NCBI GenBank assembly: GCA_036346355.1
Contig: CM070581.1
Span: 2,480,001-2,544,000, forward strand
Length of the DNA stretch: 64,000 bases
Origin: Rhipidocladum racemiflorum
Lineage: Eukaryota; Streptophyta; Magnoliopsida; Poales; Poaceae
Reading direction: 5' to 3'
Position 1 is the stretch's first letter, and every line of letters starts with the position of its first letter. A program made the translations under genes and the position numbers. Below, one piece after another: positions 21,111 to 32,640 of this stretch. A model generated the notes under the pieces. It did not search any database and had not been told where the DNA came from. It saw only the letters and a program-made list of their open reading frames with translations.

Positions 21111-21720
21111 ACATTGGGAGCAACAAGATCTGTGACCCATTCGAGTTTCCTTGGAATGGCAGGATACTACCGCCGTTTCATCGAAGGCTTTTCGACAATT
21201 GCGAAACCTCTTACGCAATTGCTGAAGAAGGAAAAGAAGTTTGCATGGACGCCGAATGTGAGAAAGGATTTCAGAGTCAAGAAGCGATTGACATCAAGAC
21301 CGTGTTAGTTCTCTGGATGTTGCTCAAAGCTTCGATATTTATTGTGACGCATCGCGCCAAGGACTTGGAGGTGTCTTGATGCAGAATGGAAAGGTCGCCG
21401 CTATGCATCAAGGCGATTGAGGCCGCATGAGGAAAATTATCCGACACATGACCTAGAGTTAGTGCCGTAGTGCATGCTTTGAAGTTATGGCGCCACTATC
21501 GATTGGAAACAGATGTGAAGTGTATACGGATCATAAGAGCCTTAAGTACATATTCACCCAATCGGATCTGAATATGAGGCGAGGAGATGGTTAGAGTTGA
21601 TCAAGGACTATAATGTTGGAATCCATTACCATCCGGGAAGGCCAACGTAGTAGCCGATGCTCGAGTCGGAAAAGCCATACCGTGAGTACGTTGCTAGCCA
21701 CAAGTCGATGAGTTATGTGA
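21111..21720 (+). pseudogene. E2 connection and RNase H domain
   Basis: FLGMAGYYRRFIEGFSTIAKPLTQLLKKEKKFAWT (21147-21255) is the connection. Then FDIYCDASRQGLGGVLMQNGKVAA (about 21330-21400) starts RNase H. Pieces matching HALK.WRHY, YTDHKSLKYIFTQSDLNMR and YHPG.ANVVAD continue to about 21665, in several frames. RNase H degrades template RNA during reverse transcription. Confidence 0.75.
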
Positions 21721-21789
21721 GGATTTTCAAAAGATGAAGATTGAGGTTGTACCTAGCGGATTCTTGGCCGCATTGGAAGTAAAGCCTAC

Positions 21790-23190
21790 CTTAGAGGACC
21801 GGATCCGAGAAGGACAAGGATGATGACAAGATCCGTAGGATTAAGTCCAAAAGGAGGAAGGCAAGGCAGAGGACTTCAAGTTGGATGAGCAAGGCACGTT
21901 GTGGATGAAGGATCGCATTTGTGTGCCTAACAAAAAGGAGTTAAAGCAACTGATTTTGGAAGAAGCCCATGACTCCAAGTACTCAATTCACCCTGAAGCG
22001 CCAAGATGTATCAGATCTCAAGGAGAGATTCGGTGGCCGAGTATGAAACGTGAAGTTGCCGAGCATGTTGCATTGTGCGACGTATGCCGAAGAATCAAGG
22101 CAATGCATCGAGAGACCAGCGAGATTGCTACAACCGCCGAAAATACCTGAGTGGAAGTGGGAGGAAATCGGAATGGATTTCATTACCGGCTTGTCAAGAC
22201 TCAAGGAGGTTATGACTCCATATGGGTTATAGTGGATCGCTTGACTAAAGTAGCCCATTTTATCCCCGTGAAGACCACTTACTCGGAGATAAATTAGCGT
22301 AATTATACATGATCGTAATTGTTTGTTTGCACGGAGTGCCAAAGAGGATTGTATCGGACAGAGGTACCCAATTTACCTCAAGATTCTGGAATAAGTTGCA
22401 TGAAGCCATGGGAACCCGTTTAAACTTCAAGATGACTTATCATCCACAGACGGATGGACAGACCGAAAGAGTCAACCAGATTCGAAGATATGTTGAGAGC
22501 TTGTGCATTGGCTTATGCTACCTCTTGGGATAAGAGTTTGCCGTATGCCGAGTTTAGTTACAACAATAGTTATCGTGCTAGTTCTGAGATGTCACCTTTG
22601 AGGCATCAGATGGTCGACCTGTCGGACTCCATTGAATTGGAATGAGACCCGTGGCGCCGTGTCTTTGGGCTGATATTCTTCAAGAGGTCAAGAACGGTCA
22701 CCATGATTAGGGAAAGGTTGAAGATAGCCCAATCTCGACAAAAGAGTTATCTTGACAATCGTCGCCGGATTTGAGTTTTGAACCGTAAGACTTTGTATAC
22801 CTCGAGTTACGCCTCTCGGGGAGTTAAGAGGTTCCATGCCAAAGGGAAACTTGCACCCGTTATGTTGGACCATTTAAGATTTTGAGCCGCAAAGCGAAGT
22901 TGCTTATCACCGAGTTGCCACAATCGTTAAGGAGTGCATGATGTATTCCATGTGTCCTGGGCTTGAAGAAGTGTCTCGAGTTCCCGAGAACAGGCACCGC
23001 TAGAGTCAATTGGGTTGCAAGAGGATTTGACTTATAAGGAGTATCCCGTAGGGATTCTAGACACAATGGATCGAGAAACTAGAAACAAGTCAACCCGTTT
23101 CTCAGAGAGTTCGATGGAGCAACCATGAAGAAAGTGAAGCGACTTGGGAGCGCGAAGAGGATTTGAAGAAAGAATTTCCAAACCTATTCC
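21790..23190 (+). pseudogene. E2 integrase with chromodomain
   Basis: The zinc-binding part includes LILEEAHDSKYSIHP and CDVCRRIKA (21950-22100). The core includes WEEIGMDFITGLSRLKE, IWVIVDRLTKVAHFIPVKTTY, IVSDRGTQFTSRFWNKLHEAMGT and YHPQTDGQTERVNQ, giving D, D and E of the catalytic triad in separate frames. After 22920, VHDVFHVS and LTYKEYPVGILDT lead into a chromodomain-like end near 23100-23170 (SKATWER-type block, frameshifted). A chromodomain would direct insertion to heterochromatin, consistent with the nested position. Confidence 0.75.
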
Positions 23191-23227
23191 TTTAGTAAGC
23201 CCTGAATCTCGGGGACGAGATTCTATT

Positions 23228-23241
23228 AAGGGGGGGAGGTT
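23228..23241 (+). promoter_or_regulatory. E2 polypurine tract
   Basis: AAGGGGGGGAGGTT directly precedes the 3' LTR, the plus-strand primer site for reverse transcription. Confidence 0.85.
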
Positions 23242-26200
23242 TGTAACACCCCAAAATTTTACTTGTCCTAAATTCATGTGTGATTTGGCACTTTGGTGAA
23301 TTTTTGGAATTTTCTGGAATTTATTTGGATTTAATTGGAATTTATTTGAATTTATTCCATTTTGAAATAGTTAAAGAATTTAATTTTGCAAATAAAATTT
23401 TGTTGGAAATATTTTATTTGAGTCCAAAATGATCCAAAGTATTTTCCAGAATTTTTCTGGAATTTTTCTGAGTCATTTGCTATTTTTAATGAATTAAATG
23501 AATTACTGGGAATTATTTTAATGATTAATTCGCTGGAAAAGGGACCGACCGGGTCGGTTACTGTTCCTCGGGTCTGAGTCGGACTCGAGTCCGACCCGAG
23601 CCACGTGGTCGAGCCAAACCCGCTTGCCCCGAAACCCTAGCCACGCGACCGTTGGATCAAGATCCAACGGTTGTGATTGCGCCACGTCACCCCGAGCCGA
23701 GACCGAGTCGAACCCGTGCGTGCCCGTGCGATCGTGGCCGTCCGTCGTGCCGCGTGGGCGGCTAGGATTGAGCCGCGTCGCCGCCGCTGCGGTCCGGAAG
23801 CCGGACTCGCCGCCTGCACGGCCTCGCCATGGAAACCGAGCGAATCTCGACGCCTGCGTGTATTTAAGGCGTGGAGTGCGTGCGAGGATCGCCGTCACCA
23901 GGCGCACCTTTTGCTCTAGCCGCCGCCACTGAAGAGCTCCTCCGTGCTCGCGATTCCTCGCCGAGTTGATTAGGGTTGTTTAGGGTTTTGGCATCGTTCG
24001 CCGCCGCCCACCGCTTCTCCGTCGCGTTTGTGGCGGATCCGAGACCGCAAGGACGAGGCGCGTCTGGGAGTGGCATTCACTTCGCCGGATCTGCCCTGTG
24101 GCGCGGCGTCCGTGTGTCGTCGTCTTCAAGTCCGCTGCACTCGACAACCAGCCGCCGCCAAGAATTCCCACTTAAGATCGCCCGTCCGATCTTCATCCGA
24201 CGATCACGGTGAGTCCACGCTTCCTTGAAACAAGATGAAAACCAGATTGGATCTCGACCGTGAGATCAAGATCCAACGGTCCAGGTTAGCCACGTGCGCC
24301 TCTAACCTGTAGAACCCAGGATAGATCTCAACCGTTGGATCAAAATCCAACGGCCCTCGCTCGTCCACGCCATCGGCGGCGAAATCCACGTTGCGGTGGA
24401 TTGGATCCAACCTCAACCGCTCGATCCGAATCGAACGGCTCGGATCGCGCTAATGAAGTCGTGCCACCGCGACGCGACCCATCGACGCGGGACTCGCATG
24501 TCACCGCGACCGGCCCGGTGACTGATCCACCGTGGACCCGAACCGAGTCCGTGGATCACCGACGCCGCAGGCCAATCGAGGCTGCCACGTGTCCATGCCG
24601 ACGCAATAATTAATTTCGAAAAAGAAAATGATTTATTAATTCAAAATATTGATTCAAATTTAGATTCAAACTTCAAACGCTTATAACTTTTGCGTTTCAA
24701 CTCCGATTTGAGCGATTCAAATTTCTAAATTTGTATAAAATTAAGATCTACCTAAATATGAATTTTATTTAATTTTTGGACTAAAGTTTTTCTCTGTAAT
24801 ATTATTTAATTGATTATTTAAACTTTAAATAATCATAACTTTTATGCTTTAACTCCAAAATTGACGATTCAGCTTTCTAAAAATCCGTAAAATTATGTTC
24901 TCTCTGTTTATGGATTTTATTTGGAGTTTTGGGATGTTTTTGCCTATTGTTTATTGGGTATTTGCTATTTGCACGCTTTACGAGTAGACGTTGAAGTGCC
25001 GAAGGATTCGAAGGAGAAGTGTTGACTCAGGATCCAACTCAAGACCAAGAGCAAGTACTTTTTGAAGGCAAGTTGTGCTTTGACCATATTGATCCTATTT
25101 CGAAATCTATTTTGATTTAAACTATTGCATGCTAGTTCAATTAGAAAGATACTTTGTTTAAACATGGGGGTTAGATAAATACCAATTTGTTATATGACAC
25201 CTTGATTATCTAAGTATGTGCCATGATCCCTTGTCACCCTAGTTGTGGTTTACTAGTTGGACATTATTAAATTGCCAACATGGGTTTAGATCGTTGTAGT
25301 ATCTTTGCTTAGACACCTTTCGTGCTCATGACATGATTTTGGATAATAAAATGCTAATATTGACTTAATGATATATTGAACCTGTTTTGGAAAAGTATCA
25401 TGTGATGTTGATGGCACGTTGTGCATGGTAATCAACTGGTGTTTGATAAACGATTTTATTCGGGGCATGTGGCAAGAGTAATCAGTGGGCAGTGTGGCAT
25501 TGGGAGTGTTGATTTGGTTTTGGGTAGTCTTGCCCTGGTCACTCTAAGGACTTAACCTTGCAAGCCTTTGAACTGGGCCATACGTACAACCACATGGGTG
25601 GAATGGGACGGCCCTAGTTGACTAAGTTGCTAAGGACTCGCTTGTGGAGCCTCGGGGTGTCAATTACACCGTTTGTGTGATTGTGCGGGGAGCGTATCGT
25701 GGGCGTGGCGAGATACCCATCTAACGGTGTGTTGGTCCCATACTTCGCCTTGGCTAAGGGAAGGGATGGTGTAGAGCACGAACCTGAGAGGACCACCTGT
25801 GTTGTTTGAGGCTTCCAAAGGCTTTGTTATGATCGCTCATTCGCATACTCTTGTATGGCGATTCACTACCGACGTGGTGAGTGGATTGTATCTTGTGGGT
25901 AAAGTGTATAACCTCTGCAGAGTGTAGAATCTATTTGAATAGCCGAGTCCACTGATCGACAATGCTCGGGAATTACAATAAGGGTTAGACTTTACGAAAA
26001 TAACTTGGATTTGAAAGGTTGGATTGGTTTACTAATGAAGATGATGAAAATGTGGTTTAGGATGGGGAAAATGTTTATTAAAACTTCTTGAAAAGTTATT
26101 TACGCTTTCGATTTCTCGCTTTCGAATCTACTTATATTACTCTTCGAATCTTTGTTCATCGCAAATATACCTTGAGCTATTCCTTTGTACCAAGCCATGC

Positions 26201-26627
26201 ATATAGTATATTAGCTTGCATTCTCGCATGACTTGTCGAGTACCAAGTACTCACCCTTGCCTCAACACAATACCGCTTGAAGAGGAGACTACGCCGCTTT
26301 TGGAGGAGGAACTCCAAGAGGACCCGACTACTTAGGGATGCGAGCCCGGTCGATTTGCTCGTGGTATATCTTGGATGGCGCCACGAAGTTTATTTGATTT
26401 TCCGCTGCTATTGTTTCTCTCTGAATAAGTTTCGCCCTACGAGGCATACATTTGTAACTTGACCATGAGGTCAAGTAACCAGTTTGGTTATTTAAATAAA
26501 GTACTTTGATAATATCGATTGGTATGATTGTGATATTTACCGATGTTAAGACTGTGTGCACTAGCGCGTTCCTGGACTAGTGCTGAATACACAGAGGGTC
26601 CGGATTTGCAAATTCGGGGTCCCGACA
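23242..26627 (+). repeat. E2 3' LTR
   Basis: Same ends and length (3386 against 3381 bp) as the 5' LTR. Recurrent differences include CCAGA/CGTA at about 23447 and, in the opposite copy, CCGTA/CCAGA at about 24884. TATA-like TATTTAAG lies near 23860. Confidence 0.9.
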
Positions 26628-27054
26628 GGGCCCAAGGCAGGATTGTGACATATGCGGCAGACATTAATGTGACTTAAGAATAGTGACAGGCGCATTAAAT
26701 ACGCCCAGAGCAAAGGCAATGATGATGGTGGCGGTGTAAGCCTCCCATGCGCCTCGGCCACCGAGTATAAAAGGGAGCCGGGGTGCATGGGAGAGGGGGT
26801 TCGAAAAAAGACTGTAAGATTTTCATCCTCTCTAGCAAGAGCGCGAGCAATACCAAGAAAGGCAGGACTAGGGCTATTACTCTTCGGAGGGCCTGAACCT
26901 GGGTAAAAAACTTTTTGCGTCCTCCCGTTAGCCTGAGCCTCCCGGTGTCCCGATCGTCACCGTCTTCCCTTCCGAGGCGATTGCCCCGAAAGCCCCCCCG
27001 TCAGAACCTCATAAGCACCCGTCTCGGAGGTGCCTGTTGGCTACTACGCCGACA
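26628..27054 (+). repeat. E1 3' LTR, right part
   Basis: It continues the E1 3' LTR after E2, starting with the duplicated target GGGCC (26628-26632), and ends CGCCGACA at 27054. The TATA box TATAAAAG is at 26766-26773. Confidence 0.85.
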
Positions 27055-27099
27055 AGCTGATCCAGCCCGGGGCTCGGGTCTGGTCTAGCTCCGCCCCTG
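27055..27099 (+). mobile_element. hAT-type MITE, right part
   Basis: It begins with the E1 target duplicate AGCTG and ends GCTCCGCCCCTG, the inverted terminus of the element whose left part starts at 4549. Confidence 0.65.
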
Positions 27100-27744
27100 C
27101 TACGTGGCTACGGCGGCGAATGTCAGAGACGAGGCTGACGTGACGAGCAATCTAGCGATAAGCCCAGCACTGGCCGCACAGCTAACCTCCGTGAATCAAT
27201 CCATGATATGATACATGGATTAAGAAAGCAACCGCTCTGCCTCAAGTCTCGGCGGAGACGACGTAATGATGCGCCGGTGGTTGGTGCTCCTTCCAGTTTT
27301 AAAAAGCTGACGTTTTAAATATTAACCAGTAAATTTATCCGCGTAATTGCACGACTAGATATTAATATGATAAAATTATTTTTAATATATAATTATATTT
27401 TTTCTAAGATCTATATAGATTAATATGCACCGTTATAATCTGGTTTCACCAAAATAAGTGGTGGAGATCTTTGGACTCTTTCTTTCAAACTAAACCGTTA
27501 TCGTATGGAATCCAATTTCTAATTTTTTAGCTATTTGTGTAATATAAATGATATAAACTCTTTCTTTTAATCTAGACCGTTATAATTTAGATCCTGTATT
27601 ATACAGGACATAAACTCTTTCTTTTAATCTAGACCGTTATAATATGGATCCACCACGATCAATGGTGTAGATCTTTTTTTTTCCTCCGATTAATGTGGAA
27701 ATATCTAGCCTTCAGATGTGGCTTTTTTTGCCTCTACTTTAATA
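27100..27744. other. intergenic with a short direct repeat
   Basis: No gene seen. ATAAACTCTTTCTTTTAATC followed by TAGACCGTTATAAT is present twice, near 27552 and 27608, and a third weaker form (GACTCTTTCTTTCAAACTA) lies near 27474. Confidence 0.5.
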
Positions 27745-27945
27745 TTATAATAGATACGGTCTTTAAAATATAATTTTAACTACTAATTTTTATTACAATA
27801 TATTTATAAAATCTAATAAAATTATAATATTATGAAAGTACTTCTCGAGATAAGTTTATACATATAATTTTTATGTATTTAATTTAAATATTTAAAAATA
27901 TATAGATATTTAAAGTTTTAAAAATTGATCATCACTATATCTTAC
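27745..27945. mobile_element. diverged Stowaway-like remnant
   Basis: Shares ATTATAATATTATGAAAGTAC, TTTATGTATTTAATTTAAATAT and neighbouring blocks with the Stowaway at 55364-55623. Ends are not preserved. Confidence 0.5.
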
Positions 27946-28209
27946 CTTTTTAAGGCTAGAGAGACTGAGAGAGTACCAAACTATACACAGTAGACGAGCA
28001 ATGATGCGCGGCTCAAAGCCTCAAATGACTCATGAGACATGGAGAGCTAGCCATTCAAGGCTCCATTCCTCCCAGAGCCGTTGCGTTGGCTGGTCTAGTA
28101 GTAGGTGTACGTCCCGTCGTCTCCCTTCTCCTGCAAATTTAAAGCCCTTCTGCCTGCCCTCCAGGTTACATGCCCCATTAGTTTAGGCTCACATCTCAAC
28201 GAACGTTTT

Positions 28210-28271
28210 ATGAGATACGAGTACGATAAGGATGTGCTGTTTTCTAAGATACGAGTACGATAAGGATGTGC
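28210..28271 (+). repeat. 26-bp tandem duplication
   Basis: AGATACGAGTACGATAAGGA plus TGTGCT occurs twice, at about 28211 and 28246, separated by a few bases, just before the MITE copy 2. Confidence 0.7.
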
Positions 28272-28503
28272 TTGATTGTTTATATCAGATGGTATATATA
28301 TAAAATGGTTTAATAAAAAAGTTATCTATATATTTGATTATTTGAATGAAACTATTTTATCTTAGATCAAGTGATACAAACTTGAAGAATATTTTCTATA
28401 GATGCTGAGCCATTCTGTTCACCTAAAATAATAGAATCAAATGGTACAGGACTATCCCATCCTATCGCATTTAACCTCATCATATCAACCAAACATACCC
28501 TAA
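28265..28503. mobile_element. MITE with GTGTTTG-type body, copy 2
   Basis: Aligns with 3201-3427 over nearly its whole length, more decayed at the ends (TGCTTGATTG ... CAACCAAACATAC). Confidence 0.55.
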
Positions 28504-28639
28504 GAGTCTTTACCATCTGCTGCGGCAAATAATGCACAGGAAACCAAATATAAACATGGTGCACATACTTTTAAGTGGAAAATATTTTCAACAAAATCAT
28601 AGACGCACAAAAATAACTATCATTTTTATGACTAGATAT

Positions 28640-29250
28640 CCTGACCGCAGAAGTGAACACGGGGGGTGTAATCGAGAGACCCGAGGTCTGGCTTCGTGCA
28701 CTTGGAGGTGGAGGTTTGCTGCCGCTGAGGTCGGGTCAAAAGGAAAGCAAGAGACACGAGGGTTTATACTGGTTCAAGCCCCTAAGGTCTGATAACAGCT
28801 CTACTCCAGTCTTGCCCGGAGGCGTGGAAGAATGCTTTGCTTGGACTCAGTACAGGTGGTCTCTCTTTTTCTTGGATTCAGTACAAGTGCTTATAAAGAT
28901 ATTTTAAACCCCTCCTACCCGTTACTAGTAATCGGTACGGAGTAATTCTCGGGGAGAGTGGCCCCACGAACGCCTAAGCCGTATCACAACTGCCCTCGGT
29001 TCTTCCGCCCACGTTCGCCTCAAGTCCTGTTTTTATTGACCTTGGTAACCGCCAACGTAGGCCTCTTATCGGGTCCCCTGAGCTTTAGGTTTTAGTCGTG
29101 AGATAGCCTTCGGCTCTCTTGCTTGAGGTCGTGCGGGCGCCGCCCGGTCAACGGGATGGTAGGGGACCTGAGCTCGAGTTCCCAGCTCAAGCTCGGACTG
29201 AGGTCCGTTGACCATGCTGCTGACCGGGCAGGATTTTTCAGTCCCCCACA
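28640..29250. repeat. unclassified grass repeat
   Basis: Contains TTTATACTGGTTCAAGCCCC and ACTCCAGTCTTGCC, phrases I associate with high-copy grass repeats, and ends near GTCCCCCACA. No matching target duplication is visible for a solo LTR and no coding domain is recognised. Confidence 0.35.
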
Positions 29251-29311
29251 TCTATAATTAAGCTTTTTTTCTTTACCCTATCCAATAAATTACATGTATA
29301 TATATAAATTA

Positions 29312-29797
29312 GGATTTCGAATTTTGGTTGGAAAATTTTTTCGGCATCCACTGAAATTTTGGTGGATTTTTGGGACAAAATGGTTGTCCAAAATTTTCTC
29401 TACTATTCTAAAGCAGCACTTGGTGGCAGTGGTCCATTCTTCCCGCATCATTAATTGCCGCTTAATTGCCCTACTTAATTGCTCTGCTTAATTGCCCTAC
29501 GCAAGAAACGAAGCATTGCTTTAATTAGCCAGCTTTCGCAAGAAACGAATCGTTAAAGATAGATGCTTGATCTTGTGAAATAGTTTTTTTTTTATTTTTT
29601 TAATCTTTATTTTTCGTTATCAATTTTGTTTTTCGTAGCAACGCACGGGCATGTAACTAGTTTTGGATAAATTTTGACCAAAATATGAATTTTTGGATAA
29701 AATTCAAATGAACCCACGGAAATGCTACCGGGATTGAAAATTTTTGGGACCCACCGAAATGCTACTGGTGAAATTTTGGTGAAATTCGGAACCATGA
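29312..29797. mobile_element. inverted-repeat element hosting a Helitron
   Basis: The left side (GGATTTCGAATTTTGGT) and right side (GGTGAAATTCGGAACCA, inverted) look like termini. The body repeats AAATTTTGG / CACCGAAATGCTAC. It is split by the Helitron at 29397-29660. Boundaries are approximate. Confidence 0.4.
29397..29660 (+). mobile_element. small non-autonomous Helitron
   Basis: Starts TCTCTACTATTCTAAAG and ends GCAACGCACGGGCATGTAACTAG followed by T. TC start, a GC-rich element just before CTAG, and a T after the end fit the Helitron model; this 3' end is common in rice. Inside are short repeats of TTAATTGCCCTAC. No Rep/helicase coding is present at 264 bp. Confidence 0.6.
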
Positions 29798-30069
29798 TTT
29801 AAATAGATATATAAAAAACCCTCTTCAGAGTACAACTTTAAGTTACAATAGAAAGCAAGTTCGGTCAGAGACTCTTAACACTATCAGTGCGCAGCGTCCG
29901 GTGGTTGCACGCATCTTTGAAAGCTGAAACCCAGGTGGCATCGTCGTACTATACCGGCCACTACCGACGCCATAATGCGTGCCTTGCGCCGGGAAAGCTA
30001 GCATCAGCTGTCCCGCTGGGACCAGCTAGCCGGGACCTATGCGTTGTCCACGATTCAGCGAACCCGGAC
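29798..30069. other. intergenic, nothing recognised
   Basis: Single-copy-looking sequence that resumes at 42211 after the nested block; the join would read ...AACCCGGACTCACCGAG.... No gene found. Confidence 0.45.
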
Positions 30070-30164
30070 TAGGGGTGTAATAGATCTAGACTGGATTAGA
30101 TTTTCGAATTAAATTTATTTTAAAATTATTTGGATCAGATTTAAATTAGATTGGATTAGACTTG

Positions 30165-30763
30165 TGTTTGCACCAAAATTCGGCATGTATTGAAATCGGT
30201 CTGAAAATAGAAGTATCCGTACAGAAAAGAATCGATGCGACTTAAAAGGAATCGTTTCTACATAAAAGGAAAGGAAATAGGATAAGAAGAGGCCGATACG
30301 TAAACACAATCGATCCGTATACGCGATCATCACGGGTAGGCGTGTTATAAAAGGGTGGGCCTTGACGCCAAGAAAAAAATCAATTCCAACAAAACCTACT
30401 TTTCTGACCTTTTCTTTTACATTGCTTTAGCTTCATAGATTTCTTTGCAAGTCGACGGACCAACATAGTGCACAGATCGATTGTTGATTTTAGCCGATTT
30501 TACCAGGTTTGATTTGCTTCGTTTTGCTTATCGCCTTCCGGCGATTCTACCTTATATCCGATCAATCAGAATTGGTTGATCTAGTTATCTCTAATCGGTT
30601 TTTGCTTAGTCAGCTAAAAGCCGATAGATCTTTGTTTATCGGCTTTGATCGAATTACAAATTTTACCTTATCGATTTCCGGAGTCAATCGACCGCACGCT
30701 CTGCAAACCCGGTGTTTGTCTTGTGTGTTCGAGGCCTAAAACCCTTCCACGTTTTAGCGAACA
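30165..30763 (+). repeat. E3 5' LTR
   Basis: TGTTTGCACC...GCGAACA. TATA box TATAAAAG at 30346-30353. It contains many CCGAT/ATCGG words. Pairs such as GTCTGAAA against GTCACGAAA in the 3' LTR repeat the CTG-to-ACG difference seen in E2. Confidence 0.85.
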
Positions 30764-30791
30764 TATTTTAAGCGCGGGACCAACAAAAGGA

Positions 30792-32330
30792 ATGTCGCCA
30801 ACCGACAAGCCCGCTGCCACCGATATCAACACCGATGCTATAATCGCGCCTCGGATGGCCGATTTAACCCCCTCGGAAAGCAATCTGGAAGAAATCAAGA
30901 CCGAAGGCGGCTCGAGGAAATGATGCTACGGTGCTTCCACGCCGCCGTGGCGTTACTCAAAAGAGTGCACTCCCAAGCATCAATCCTATCGGAGATTCGT
31001 CACCTGAGCTCGATGGCCGATCGCACCCGCCAAGCCGAATTTATCAAGTATGATCGAGCAATCGTCCCATCACGCATTGATTAACGCTCATCGGCTCTAG
31101 TATCCATTAAAGCCAATGATAGAAAATAGTGTGAAAAACAATTGCTCAGAATTAGCCACGTCTGGAAACCGCTAGATCCACCACAAACCATCCCCTACAC
31201 TAAAGATATTCCATAACGCCCAACACCAACACAAGAAACGTGGCTCATGCACCTATTATGATGCTGGAAGCTCAACCTTGCTTTGAAACCAAGCATACTG
31301 AGAGATGGATTCACACACTACCATGGGCACGGATGACGGGCCAAAATAAGCGCATCAAATCGATCAGATGGACCCTCCAATAGCATCGGGATATCGGCCT
31401 ATCACCGATCGAAGCAGACGAGGAACTCATCGCCACTGGAGCCACAACCATGAAACAAGCGCCATATGAAGTAGTGCCATACGCACCCATACCCGATGCA
31501 TTAGGTTTTAATCGTGATTATGACACAGCCGCTAAGAACCTCTCGAGGTGCGATTCGGATAAAGACCCGAGTTTGCACTTTCGGGCAGGCACGAATGAGA
31601 ATTGGCAATGTCCTACCGGCACCACAAGCCGGACAATGTTAATTGAGGCGTAACAAATCGCCAATGTTTTGAGAGAAACGGCTTGGCTTATGACCCGAAG
31701 GAAGAATGTCGGCTATAGGAAGCCGTGATCCCATTACATAGACCGAATGCCATACCCCCACAACTTTAGGATACCAGACTTTGCTAAATTCTCAGGTGAT
31801 GATTCTGTTACCACAATTGAGCATGTCGGACGGTTCATGGCTCAATGTGGGGGCGACGATCAGATGGGTTAAAAATTAGATTGTTTCCTTTATCATTATC
31901 GGCCTTGCATTCACTTGGTTCACAAATCTACCACCTAATTCATTCATATATGGAACGATTTAGAAAGCCGATTCCATGAGTACTTCTTTTAGAACTATGG
32001 AGCTTAGGATTTCTGATCTTAGTTCAATCAGAAGAATGCACATGAATCGGTCTCTCGATTATATCAAGAGATTTCTGGCATACGGAATAGGTGCTACAAA
32101 GGTAACATTACCCCGATCAATTGGCCGACCTAGCGTTCCAAGGGTTAATCCCTCCATTAAAAGAAAAGTTGTCAGCCAAGAATTCCCACCTAGGCCACCT
32201 GCTCATCGCATATCGGCACATGAGAGCCAGGTATCAGAAATCAAAGGGTTTAAAGATAGATTTAAACCAAACAAAGAACGAAAGGCCAAAATAAACATGA
32301 TAGAATAAGGTTGAATGATACCTCTGAGGA
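30792..32330 (+). pseudogene. E3 gag (frameshifted)
   Basis: MSPTDKPAATDINTDAIIAP begins at 30792. The capsid core reads FRIPDFAKFSGDDSVTTIEH and VGRFMAQCGG (about 31765-31850), then ELRISDLSSIRRMHMNRSLDY (about 32000), LIKRF and HRISAHES (about 32205). This matches gag of a common rice gypsy family. Several frame changes interrupt it. Confidence 0.7.
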
Positions 32331-32529
32331 CTAAGCAGGTGAACATAGTAGAAAGTGGGCCAAAGGTTCTAAAAGCCACTCGTATGCTCTCTACTTAAGC
32401 CGGAACAAAGAATAAGGCGGAAGTCAAGTACTCGTATGATGTGTCAAAAGTGTGACAAGATATTTGATTTATTACTACAAGAAAAACTCATAAGGTTACT
32501 TAAGGGCACATCATACCATCGCCGAGGAG

Positions 32530-32640
32530 ATTAAAAAGCGAAGGTATTGCAAATGGCATCATTCATTCTCCCATAACACTAACGATTGCAATATTTTTCG
32601 ACAAATGATTCAATCGGACCATCGCCGATGGTAGGCTAAA
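32530..32640 (+). pseudogene. E3 gag zinc knuckle
   Basis: RRYCKWHHSFSHNTNDCNIF is a CxxH...HxxxxC nucleic-acid-binding knuckle variant, located between capsid and protease as expected. Confidence 0.65.

Larger units (their letters stand above)
14230..26627 (+). mobile_element. E2: Ty3/gypsy chromovirus with orf0
   Basis: Structurally complete: LTRs 14230-17610 and 23242-26627, Met-tRNA PBS at 17615, polypurine tract at 23228, and perfect target duplication GGGCC at 14225-14229 and 26628-26632. It lies inside the E1 3' LTR. LTRs of about 3.4 kb starting TGTAACACCCC, plus an extra ORF before gag, resemble the rice RIRE3/RIRE8 type. Order is orf0, gag, protease, RT, RNase H, integrase with chromodomain. 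All parts except orf0 are frameshifted as read, but many shifts sit at CAG/CTG sites and may be sequence errors. Confidence 0.9.
4676..27054 (+). mobile_element. E1: Ty3/gypsy (Tat-like) retrotransposon, nested
   Basis: The element is bounded by LTRs 4676-5486 and 13837-14229 joined to 26633-27054, with a perfect 5-bp target duplication AGCTG at 4671-4675 and 27055-27059. Without the inserted E2 and its duplicated target it is just under 10 kb. Domain order is gag, protease, RT, integrase, which is Ty3/gypsy. The protease VDGGSAINLL motif and the long spacer with a minus-strand ORF after integrase point to the Tat lineage (RIRE2/Grande/Retand-like). RNase H is deleted and most frames are broken, so it looks non-autonomous. 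Confidence 0.85.

Noticed and set aside
14230..26627. Dating E2 from LTR divergence
   Set aside because: Differences are probably inflated by errors at CAG/CTG, so any age would mislead.
28640..29250. Solo LTR
   Set aside because: TG and CA ends can be picked, but the flanking 5 bp do not match.
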